A DNA stretch of 22,449 nt from an uncultured Collinsella sp. (GTDB lineage Bacteria > Actinomycetota > Coriobacteriia > Coriobacteriales > Coriobacteriaceae), in NCBI GenBank assembly GCA_902470915.1, contig CABRIB010000024.1, positions 1 to 22,449 of the forward strand, read 5' to 3'. Under the pieces are notes generated by a model that saw only the letters and a program-made list of their open reading frames with translations, made no database searches and was not told where the DNA came from. Of the stretch, positions 8,977 to 15,081 are shown one piece after another. The number at the start of each line of letters is the position of its first letter. Positions within the stretch are counted from its first letter, which is position 1. The translations under genes were made by a program, and so were the position numbers.

Positions 8977-9072
8977 CATATTGCACTTTCGTTACACAGA
9001 TAGAAGTCTTATGGCAAGTAACGCATTAGGATTATAGTTTTCGATCGAGTACTCAACGATAAGGAACGTTTC

Positions 9073-9951
9073 ATGATTTTAGACACCACGGCACCCGCAG
9101 AGGAGCTTCAAGACAAGCTATCGGCGCTCGAGCAGCTGCTTTTGGCATACGGGCGCGTGGCTATCGGGTTTTCCGGCGGCGTTGACAGCAGCTTTTTGGC
9201 CGCCGTATGCGCCCGCGTCATGCCTACCAATGCTCTTCTCGTCCATCTCACCACGCCGCTCATCGGCACGCCCGAACAGGCTTCGTTTGAGCGGTCCGTT
9301 GATGGACAAGCCAATGAAGGGGCGCATTTTAAGCTCCCCGTGCTCAATCTTTCGGTCGATCAGCTGCAGCTCCCCCAGGTAGCCTGTAACGATGCCAATC
9401 GCTGCTACCACTGCAAGCACGCTGGCTTTACCGCCATCGTCAACCACGCCAAGTCGCTCGGCTTTCCCACCGTCATCGATGGCAGCAATGCAAGCGATCG
9501 CGGTGACTACCGCCCCGGCATGCGTGCGGCAGAAGAGCTCGGCGTACGCTCACCCCTTATGGAGGTCGGCTTTACCAAGGACGAAGAGCGCGAGCTGCTG
9601 CGCGCATGGGGCTATCCCGTTTGGAACCTGCCGGCGGGAGCATGTCTTGCCACGCGCGTTCCCACGGGCGAGGAGCTTACGCGCGAGAAGGTCGATTTAA
9701 TCCGCGCCTGCGAGGATTACCTGCACGATCTTGATCTGGCACAGGTACGCGCGCGCTTGATCGGCGGCTGCATGCATATCGAGGCCGCACCCGCAGATGT
9801 CGCCAAGATTGCCGCCCTCGGCGGTGCCGCCGTCGACGACAAGGGCAAGACCCCGCTGCCCGCCGCCATCGAGTCCGCGCTGCGCGAGCTGGGCTGCGAC
9901 CATATCTCCCCCGAGGTCACCCCCTACATTCACGGTGCCATGAATCAGTAA
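9073..9951 (+). CDS. larE: LarE-type ATP-dependent sulfur transferase
   Basis: LarE adds sulfur to the pyridinium dithiocarboxylate precursor of the nickel-pincer nucleotide cofactor of lactate racemase LarA and relatives. The 292-residue protein has the PP-loop SGGVDSS at 34-40 (AMP activation), RCYHCK at 110-115, DGSNASD at 136-142, and the sulfur-donor region PAGACLATRVPTGEELT with Cys191. Cys111, Cys114 and Cys191 form a three-cysteine set. In some LarE proteins such a set binds an iron-sulfur cluster, whereas the sacrificial type relies on a single cysteine; assigning the type here is inference. AAGGA lies nine bases before the ATG. No larA, larB or larC is in the window, so its partners are elsewhere or it serves another LarA-like racemase/epimerase. 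Confidence 0.9.
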   Translation: MILDTTAPAEELQDKLSALEQLLLAYGRVAIGFSGGVDSSFLAAVCARVMPTNALLVHLTTPLIGTPEQASFERSVDGQANEGAHFKLPVLNLSVDQLQLPQVACNDANRCYHCKHAGFTAIVNHAKSLGFPTVIDGSNASDRGDYRPGMRAAEELGVRSPLMEVGFTKDEERELLRAWGYPVWNLPAGACLATRVPTGEELTREKVDLIRACEDYLHDLDLAQVRARLIGGCMHIEAAPADVAKIAALGGAAVDDKGKTPLPAAIESALRELGCDHISPEVTPYIHGAMNQ

Positions 9952-9994
9952 CCTGTCAATAAGGGACAGGTTTGTTTTGGCAGGTTTTATCTTG
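9952..9994 (+). repeat. Dispersed palindromic repeat, copy 3
   Basis: It begins directly after the larE stop TAA. ACCTGTC (9951-9957) pairs with GACAGGT (9965-9971), followed by TTGTTTT, so it could act as the larE terminator. The usual GGCAGGTTTTATCT tail follows. It has the same orientation as copies 1 and 4. Confidence 0.85.
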
Positions 9995-10071
9995 TGAAAA
10001 TATCGCGAGGCAGTCGCCCCTCTAGCACCCATCAAACTTCGAGAGACGATAGAGGGGCAATTCGGCTGCAT

Positions 10072-10375
10072 CTACTTCTTCCGATAGCGGCGGTTGCGGC
10101 TCGTCGACGAACCCATTACTTCGATGAGTCCTTTATCCGCCATTCTTGGCAGATGGTAGCGGACGGACGAATTTTGGCATTCCGTCTCTCTAAAACAATA
10201 GATTTATCTCTCTAACTTTAGAGAGATAAGCGCCTTGTTTTAGAGAGACATTTAGAGAGATGTATCGAATTCGCTGTTAGATTGCCCAATGTTATCTCTT
10301 TAACTAGCTTTCTCTTTAGAGAGACATTTAGAGAGACGAGCGCAATCTCTCTAATCAAGGGCTCCACTCTTTAAG
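10072..10375 (-). pseudogene. Decayed gene: C-terminal winged-helix remnant
   Basis: The minus-strand frame ending at the stop 10074-10072 reads SSVRYHLPRMADKGLIEV, then MGSSTSRNRRYRKK. This is typical of the C-terminal winged helix of Fic-like or AlbA/RecG-like DNA-binding proteins. The frame is closed by a stop about 40 codons upstream and has no start. A second minus frame, open from about 10375 to 10218, encodes repeated LSK/VSLN/VSLK-type residues, as in the repetitive linkers before such domains. The pieces are in different frames, so I read this as an eroded gene. GCCCCTCTA (10016-10024) and TAGAGGGGC (10050-10058) just downstream could be its old terminator. The family call is tentative. 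Confidence 0.5.
10185..10354. repeat. Cluster of nine TTAGAGAGA-type motifs
   Basis: Forward TTTAGAGAGA motifs lie at 10217-10226, 10239-10248, 10251-10260, 10315-10324 and 10327-10336. Reverse TCTCTCTAA motifs lie at 10185-10194, 10207-10215, 10346-10354 and, with one change, 10295-10303. The pair at 10207/10217 forms a near-perfect palindrome. A 22-bp unit of two forward motifs joined by CA is repeated exactly at 10239-10260 and 10315-10336. They may be remnants of a repetitive coding linker (see the pseudogene) or an array of binding sites. Confidence 0.7.
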
Positions 10376-10427
10376 GTGCACACTTCCTAACCGTGCCCTA
10401 AGTTGCGGTGAAATAACTCACGATTAG

Positions 10428-10478
10428 CCTGCCAAAAAGGGACAGGTTTATTTTGGCAGGTTTTATCTGGGGAAACGC
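10428..10478 (+). repeat. Dispersed palindromic repeat, copy 4
   Basis: This is the most complete copy. CCTGCCAAAA (10428-10437) pairs with TTTTGGCAGG (10451-10460) around AGGGACAGGTTTA, followed by TTTTATCTGGGG and AAACGC. It is in direct orientation with copy 3, so the two bracket the gene-poor segment 9995-10427. Confidence 0.88.
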
Positions 10479-10483
10479 AAATA

Positions 10484-10514
10484 GGGCCGTGACACCCATA
10501 CGGCGTCGCGGCCC
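10484..10514 (-). terminator. Terminator of the PTS/transketolase operon
   Basis: GGGCCGTGAC (10484-10493) and GTCGCGGCCC (10505-10514) form a 10-bp stem with one wobble and an 11-base loop. It lies about 44 bases after the EIIA stop. TATTTG follows on the minus strand and TTTTCC on the plus strand. Confidence 0.75.
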
Positions 10515-10557
10515 TTTTCCTTGGAGAAGGATCAATTGATTGAACGGGATGACCGTT

Positions 10558-11010
10558 CTAGTCTTCGAGTCCGCTATTGATGAGCTCCGCAATCTCAACG
10601 GGATCGGTGCTCGCGCGCACCTTGTCACGGAAGCCGGCGTCCATCAGCATCACGGCAGCCTTGGAGAGCAGACGCAGGTGCGTAGTTCCGGCCTCGCCGG
10701 CGGGCACGTACAGCGCGAGCGCAACATCGACGGGCACCCCATCGAAGCTCGGCCATTCAACGGGTTCGGTCAGTTTAAGCACGGCAACGCCCGGCGTGTG
10801 GATCGCGTCGCTTTTGGCATGCGGAACGGCAAAACCGGCGACAAGGCCGGTCTCGGCCTCGTTCTCGCGAGCAATGAAGGCGGCCTCTACGGCAGATGCG
10901 TCATCGGCAAAGCCGAGCTCGATGGCCTGCTCGGACAAATAATGTAGGGCGTCCTCGCGCGAGGCGGCGGAATACCCGATTATCACTTGGTTGGCAGATA
11001 CAAATCCCAT
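10558..11010 (-). CDS. PTS EIIA component, fructose/mannitol type
   Basis: A 150-residue cytoplasmic phosphocarrier that takes phosphate from HPr and passes it to EIIB. The active-site segment GFAVPHAKSDAI puts the phosphorylated histidine at His64, as in the PTS_EIIA_2 family, and the length matches a single domain. AAGGAAGG precedes the ATG at 11010, and only 11 bases separate it from the transketolase C-terminal gene. It is the last gene of the operon, and the EIIBC protein encoded at its head has no EIIA domain, so this is very likely its missing partner. Confidence 0.92.
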   Translation of the reverse strand: MGFVSANQVIIGYSAASREDALHYLSEQAIELGFADDASAVEAAFIARENEAETGLVAGFAVPHAKSDAIHTPGVAVLKLTEPVEWPSFDGVPVDVALALYVPAGEAGTTHLRLLSKAAVMLMDAGFRDKVRASTDPVEIAELINSGLED

Positions 11011-11021
11011 GGAAACCTTCC

Positions 11022-11960
11022 TTACAACACGGACCTGACCGCAGCTTCGATGCCGTCGGCGTCCAAACCGTACTTGTGCAGCAAATCGACCGCAGGGCCG
11101 GACTCGCCATACACATCGCGCACGCCGACGCGACGCATCGGCACCGGATGCTGCTCCGCGAGCACCGAGGCCACGGCCTCGCCAAGACCACCGATAATCG
11201 AATGCTCCTCGGCAGTGACCACGCGACCGGTCTTCTTGGCGCTGGCAACCACCAGGCGCTCATCAAGCGGCTTGATCGTGTGCATATTGATGACCTCGGC
11301 ATCGATACCATCGGCAGCGAGCGCCTCGGCAGCCTCAAGCGCCTCGGCGACCATAAGGCCACAAGCGATGATGGTCACATCGGACCCCTCGCGCACGACC
11401 ACGCCGCGACCAATCTTGAACTCATAGTCCTCGTGATCGTTGATGACCGGTGTTGCCAGGCGGCCGAAGCGCATGTAAACCGGGTCCTCAAACTCATAGG
11501 CGGCGCGCACGCAAGCGCGAGCCTCGATGTCATCGGCGGGAACGATTACCGTCATACCCGGGATCGTGCGCATGAGCGCGATGTCCTCGCAGCACTGATG
11601 CGTGGCGCCGTCTTCACCGACCGAGATACCCGCATGCGTGGCACCGATTTTGACGTTGAGGTGCGGATAGCCAATGGAATTACGCACTTGTTCGTACGCA
11701 CGGCCGGCGGCGAACATGGCAAAGGTGCTCGCAAAGGCGACGTGGCCCGTGGTCGCAATGCCGGCGGCAAGACCCATCAGGTTGCTCTCGGCAATGCCGG
11801 CGTCGTAGAAGCGCTCAGGGTGCGCAGCCTTAAACTTACCGGTCTGCGTGGCGGCGGCCAGGTCGGCATCGAGAACCACAAAGTCATCGCGCTCATTGCC
11901 CAGCTCGACAAGTGCCTCGCCATAGCTAACGCGCGTGGCGACTTTCTTGACGTCTGCCAT
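11022..11960 (-). CDS. Split transketolase, C-terminal subunit
   Basis: A 312-residue protein equal to the pyrimidine-binding plus C-terminal domains of transketolase. The catalytic glutamate that activates thiamine diphosphate is Glu58 in DAGIAESNL. Other marks are FASTFAMFAAGRAYEQVRN, THAGISVGEDGATHQ and the C-terminal TAEEHSIIGGLGEAVASVL. With the N-terminal subunit it should form the complete heteromeric enzyme that moves two-carbon ketol units between sugar phosphates. Its ATG overlaps the stop of the N-terminal gene as TAATG, with GGAGG upstream, so the pair is translationally coupled. Split transketolases in catabolic operons sometimes act on unusual ketose phosphates (apulose-4-phosphate and sulfofructose pathways are examples), so the substrate may not be the canonical one. 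Confidence 0.95.
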   Translation of the reverse strand: MADVKKVATRVSYGEALVELGNERDDFVVLDADLAAATQTGKFKAAHPERFYDAGIAESNLMGLAAGIATTGHVAFASTFAMFAAGRAYEQVRNSIGYPHLNVKIGATHAGISVGEDGATHQCCEDIALMRTIPGMTVIVPADDIEARACVRAAYEFEDPVYMRFGRLATPVINDHEDYEFKIGRGVVVREGSDVTIIACGLMVAEALEAAEALAADGIDAEVINMHTIKPLDERLVVASAKKTGRVVTAEEHSIIGGLGEAVASVLAEQHPVPMRRVGVRDVYGESGPAVDLLHKYGLDADGIEAAVRSVL

Positions 11961-12790
11961 TAGAGCTCCTCCCCTGCTGCTGCGAGCTCGGCCATGGCCT
12001 GCTCAAACTGTTCATCGTTGGGTGCCTTGCCGTGCCAGCCCACCTGGTTTTCCATAAAGGAGACGCCCTTGCCCTTCACCGTCTCGGCGATAATGGCCAC
12101 GGGCGAGTCGCTCACTTTGCGGGCCTCGGCAAAGGCGGCGGCAATCTGCGCCATGTCGTTACCGTCGGCGAGCTCGATCACATGCCACTTAAAGGCGCGG
12201 AACTTGTCAGCGAGCGGCATGGCCGAGTTGACTTCATCGATCGTGCCGTCAATCTGCAAGCCGTTGTGGTCGACGACGGCAACAAGATTGTCGAGCGCAT
12301 GGTTGCCGGCGAACATGGCCGCCTCCCACACCTGGCCTTCCTCGCACTCACCGTCGCCCAGCAACGTGTAGACACGGTAGCCGTCGCCCCAGTGCTTAGC
12401 GGCAAGCGCCATTCCAACTGCAGCAGAGATGCCCTGACCGAGCGATCCGGTGGACATATCGATGCCAGGGGCGTCGTTCATGTTGGGATGGCCCTGCAGT
12501 CGGCTGCCAATATGACGGAGCGTCTCGAGCTCTTCGACGGGAAAATAGCCGCGATTTGCCAACACCGAATACAGGCCCGGCGCCGCGTGACCCTTGGAGA
12601 GCACAAAGCGATCGCGATCGGCCTTGTGAGGGTCGGCAGGATCGATATTCATTTCCTCAAAGTACAGATACGTCATGATGTCGGCAGCACCGAGCGATCC
12701 ACCCGGGTGTCCCGACTTGGCCGCGTGAACCGCAGTCACGACACCCTTCCTGACCTCATTGGCGACCTTCGCCAGCTCCTGGTTGGTCAT
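11960..12790 (-). CDS. Split transketolase, N-terminal subunit
   Basis: A 276-residue protein equal to the thiamine-diphosphate (PP) domain of transketolase. Visible residues are SGHPGG (His28), SKGHAAP (His68), GHPNM (His101), and the metal/cofactor motif GDGECEEG at 145-152 with VDHNGLQ (Asn176). It ends soon after the domain, as expected for the split form. A longer frame starts at 12850, but AGAGG about ten bases before the ATG at 12790 and the family N-terminus favour 12790. It lies 63 bases after the transaldolase gene, with a hairpin between, and overlaps the C-terminal subunit gene by one base. The pair supplies transketolase activity dedicated to this operon. Confidence 0.95.
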   Translation of the reverse strand: MTNQELAKVANEVRKGVVTAVHAAKSGHPGGSLGAADIMTYLYFEEMNIDPADPHKADRDRFVLSKGHAAPGLYSVLANRGYFPVEELETLRHIGSRLQGHPNMNDAPGIDMSTGSLGQGISAAVGMALAAKHWGDGYRVYTLLGDGECEEGQVWEAAMFAGNHALDNLVAVVDHNGLQIDGTIDEVNSAMPLADKFRAFKWHVIELADGNDMAQIAAAFAEARKVSDSPVAIIAETVKGKGVSFMENQVGWHGKAPNDEQFEQAMAELAAAGEEL

Positions 12791-12813
12791 ACGAATTCCT
12801 CTCTTGAGAACAA

Positions 12814-12842
12814 CCCCGGCACCGGATGACGCGATGCCGGGG
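12814..12842 (-). promoter_or_regulatory. Intercistronic hairpin between transaldolase and transketolase genes
   Basis: CCCCGGCA (12814-12821) and TGCCGGGG (12835-12842) pair perfectly with a 13-base loop. On the operon strand it is followed by TTGTTCTC. It may be a weak terminator or an RNA-stability or processing element. Confidence 0.5.
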
Positions 12843-12853
12843 CAATCCACTCG

Positions 12854-13537
12854 TTAAGCCTGAGCGACGACCTTCTGCCAGTCAGCCTCAAAAGAGGCGA
12901 GGCCCTGGTCGGTCAGCGGATGATGCAGGCACTTCTTGAGAGCGGCCATGGGCACGGTCGCAATATCGGCACCGAGTAGCGCGGCCTGGGTCACGTGGTT
13001 GGGCGTACGAACCGAGGCGGTGATGATCTCGACGGTGTCGTCGACGTTCTTGCCCGTCCAGTCGTAGTTCTTAATGCAGGTCACGACGTTGTCGAGCTGC
13101 GAGATACCGTCCTCGGCGATGTCATCGAAACGACCGACAAACGGGCTGATGTAGCGAGCACCGGCATTGGCGGCCATAAGGGCCTGCGTCGGCGAGAAGA
13201 CGAGCGTCATGTTGACGCGCACGCCAGCATCGGCCAGCGCACGGCAGGCGGCAAGGCCGGCCTCGCACACGGGAAGCTTGACCACGATGTTGGGGGCGAG
13301 GGCGGCAAGGCGCTTGCCCTCCTCGATCATACCCTCGGCAGTGGTAGCGGTAGACTCGGCGGAAACGGGCAGGCCCTCGCAAAGCTCGGCAATCTTGAGC
13401 ATATGGGGCTCAAAGTCGGCAAGCTTGCCGCCGGTCTTGGCGTACAGGGACGGGTTGGTGGTAACACCGGCCAGGCAGCCCCAGCTCTTGGCCTCGGCGA
13501 TCTCGTCCAGATTGGCGGTATCGATAAAGAACTTCAT
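12854..13537 (-). CDS. Small transaldolase (TalC/FSA family)
   Basis: A 227-residue class I aldolase-fold enzyme of the short transaldolase/fructose-6-phosphate aldolase family. The Schiff-base lysine is Lys87 in IVVKLPV, with GVTTNPSL at 24-31 and Asp6 in FIDTANL. Aligning by eye with E. coli FsaA, positions 59, 109 and 131 (Gln, Thr, Tyr) correspond to Glu61, Thr111 and Phe133 here. Glu and Phe are the residues of true transaldolases, so transfer of a dihydroxyacetone unit is more likely than free aldolase activity. GAAGGAG precedes the ATG at 13537; an upstream ATG at 13564 is less likely. It sits between the GatZ-like gene and the split transketolase, completing a non-oxidative pentose-phosphate module. 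Confidence 0.92.
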   Translation of the reverse strand: MKFFIDTANLDEIAEAKSWGCLAGVTTNPSLYAKTGGKLADFEPHMLKIAELCEGLPVSAESTATTAEGMIEEGKRLAALAPNIVVKLPVCEAGLAACRALADAGVRVNMTLVFSPTQALMAANAGARYISPFVGRFDDIAEDGISQLDNVVTCIKNYDWTGKNVDDTVEIITASVRTPNHVTQAALLGADIATVPMAALKKCLHHPLTDQGLASFEADWQKVVAQA

Positions 13538-13569
13538 GGTGCAAACTCCTTCGAAGGAATCCAAAACTC

Positions 13570-13605
13570 AAAAAATAGGACAAAGGGGATGTCCCTTTGT
13601 CCTAT
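13570..13605 (-). terminator. Intrinsic terminator inside the operon
   Basis: ATAGGACAAAGGG (13575-13587) and CCCTTTGTCCTAT (13593-13605) form a perfect 13-bp stem with a 5-base loop. On the operon strand it is followed at once by a run of T. It lies between the GatZ-like and transaldolase genes with only 33 bases left before the transaldolase start region, leaving little room for a new promoter. Downstream genes therefore probably depend on read-through, which would reduce their expression. Confidence 0.75.
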
Positions 13606-13607
13606 GT

Positions 13608-13643
13608 GCCGGGCCTGCGGCTGGGACATGCCCCAGGCCCGGC
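13608..13643 (-). promoter_or_regulatory. GC-rich hairpin directly upstream of the internal terminator
   Basis: GCCGGGCCTG (13608-13617) and CAGGCCCGGC (13634-13643) pair perfectly with a 16-base loop. It begins about 20 bases after the GatZ-like stop codon and two bases before the terminator hairpin. The tandem arrangement could protect the upstream mRNA 3' end. Confidence 0.6.
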
Positions 13644-13662
13644 GTCGTGTAGGGAAAGCTAC

Positions 13663-14937
13663 TTAGTCCTCGAGAGCCTTCTCGATGCGGCTCGTGACGC
13701 CCTTGAGGTTAAGACCGACGACGTACTGCTTGATCGGGCGCTTGATATGCTCGATCACAAAGCGCTTGCCGTCGATGTCCTGAGCGGCGAGGTTGCGGTA
13801 GAGCTTCTCGACCTGCTCCTTGACCTCAGGATCGTTGAACGCATAGTGACCGGAGACATCCAGGATCTTCAGGCTGAGCTCATCGTCGGCAAGGATGTCG
13901 TCGACCTGCAGGTTGACGTCGTCGCCAGTCATCCACTTGCGCCAGCGCTCGGTCTTGATAGCCTTGACCAGCAGGGTGTGATACAGGTCGGAGGGGTCAT
14001 CGCACAGACCGTTGTCGACCAGGATCTGCTCGGTAGCGCAGAGCTTGAGGTAAGCGCGGGTCTCCTCGGTGCCGTACTGAGGGGCGACATTAGAGGCTGT
14101 CACGTGAGCCGGGATGTGCTCGAGCAGCGTCGCGTCATCCAGATAGTCGGCGTTGTGCTCCTTCAGGCCCACGCCGTAGCGCTTAGCCATATCGGCAAGC
14201 TCGCGAGCATTCTTAAAGTTGTAATGACCGACCTGCTCGGTCCAACGGGTGAGCGTACCAGTCTGGCCGACGATAAAGGTGGGCATGGGGCAGCCGCGCT
14301 TCTCGAGCTCGGGCTGCAGCTGAGAAATGAACTCCTCGTACTTATCGGTAGAGGTCAAACCGCCATTGGTCTCCTCGGTACCGACCTCATAGGCAACCTC
14401 GGGCAGATTATGCTCGCGACGGTACTGCTCAAGGTAGTCGATAAGATCGATCGTGCGGCGAAGCACCACGTCGAGCGGAATAACCTTGCCGATCTGATAG
14501 GGATCCTTGGTGGGGTCGACCATCAGCAGGTCAAAGCCTGCCTCCATGTCGGCGACGAAGGACTTGCGGGCGAGCTCCATGGCCTCGTCCTCGGGCAGGT
14601 GGGCGTTACGCTCCTCGTCGCGCTGCCACGGACCGCCGTGATCGCGGCACAGGTAGTACGGACCGGTGTAACCCACCTCGTCGGCGACCTTCTTGATGTC
14701 GGCGGCAAAGCGCGTCTGGTCCCAACCGTTGACGTAGCCGGCGCCCATCTCGTCCATATCGACCTGGTTGCGGCTGGCGATAAACATGGGCGGGAAATCC
14801 TCGTCCTTGGCAAGCTCGAACACGGCCTGAATCAGGTTGGGGCTCATGGGACCAATGCCGACCATGGTTGCGTGATCGCCGCTATCCTGCAGCTTGAGCA
14901 TGCCCTGAACGGCCTGGCGGATGGTGAGGTTGGACAT
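13663..14937 (-). CDS. GatZ/KbaZ-family protein (class II tagatose-bisphosphate aldolase accessory-type)
   Basis: A 424-residue TIM-barrel protein of the GatZ/KbaZ family, the normal length. Recognisable parts are IASRNQVDMDEMGAGYVNG (about 53-71), YYLCRDHGGPWQRDE (about 94-108, the family's D-H-x-GP region), FDLLMVDPTKD, AYEVGTEETNGG, GVGLKEHNADYL and HVTASNVAPQYGTEET. GatZ is classically a non-catalytic partner of the GatY aldolase, but no GatY is encoded here. Stand-alone members of the family have been reported, from memory, to epimerise fructose-6-phosphate and tagatose-6-phosphate at C4. That activity would fit an operon that ends in transaldolase and transketolase. AAGGAG precedes the ATG at 14937. 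Family call firm, reaction inferred. Confidence 0.85.
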   Translation of the reverse strand: MSNLTIRQAVQGMLKLQDSGDHATMVGIGPMSPNLIQAVFELAKDEDFPPMFIASRNQVDMDEMGAGYVNGWDQTRFAADIKKVADEVGYTGPYYLCRDHGGPWQRDEERNAHLPEDEAMELARKSFVADMEAGFDLLMVDPTKDPYQIGKVIPLDVVLRRTIDLIDYLEQYRREHNLPEVAYEVGTEETNGGLTSTDKYEEFISQLQPELEKRGCPMPTFIVGQTGTLTRWTEQVGHYNFKNARELADMAKRYGVGLKEHNADYLDDATLLEHIPAHVTASNVAPQYGTEETRAYLKLCATEQILVDNGLCDDPSDLYHTLLVKAIKTERWRKWMTGDDVNLQVDDILADDELSLKILDVSGHYAFNDPEVKEQVEKLYRNLAAQDIDGKRFVIEHIKRPIKQYVVGLNLKGVTSRIEKALED

Positions 14938-15006
14938 TTTGTTCTCCTTCTCCAGAGGATTTTTGACAAAAGTTCCCTGGGACCCAGATACGGGCCCTAT
15001 CAGTAC

Positions 15007-15067
15007 GGATGGATTTTGTTGTGTAGGGGCGGTTGTGCGGAGTCAAATCCATCCCTCCGCACAACCG
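15007..15067 (-). promoter_or_regulatory. Interleaved inverted repeats between EIIBC and GatZ-like genes
   Basis: Repeat B is CGGTTGTGCGGAG (15030-15042) with CTCCGCACAACCG (15055-15067), a perfect 13-bp stem. Its loop contains AAATCCATCC (15045-15054), which is perfectly complementary to GGATGGATTT (15007-15016) further downstream on the transcript. The two stems are interleaved and cannot both form fully, so the RNA can switch between folds or make a partial pseudoknot. CTGGG-A-CCCAG (14977-14987) follows before the GatZ ribosome site. Confidence 0.6.
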
Positions 15068-15081
15068 GAGTCCTTAAAGGT

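Noticed and set aside
6809..9037. 742-codon open frame antisense to the transposase and HAD gene
   Set aside because: It crosses the IS boundary and the two real genes; Pro/Leu/Arg-rich shadow translation.
10185..10354. CRISPR array
   Set aside because: The motif is only 9-10 bases, occurs in both orientations with irregular spacing, and has no unique spacers of constant length.
9995..10427. Intact small gene in the gene desert
   Set aside because: Every candidate frame is broken by stops or lacks a start with a ribosome site; only remnants are recognisable.
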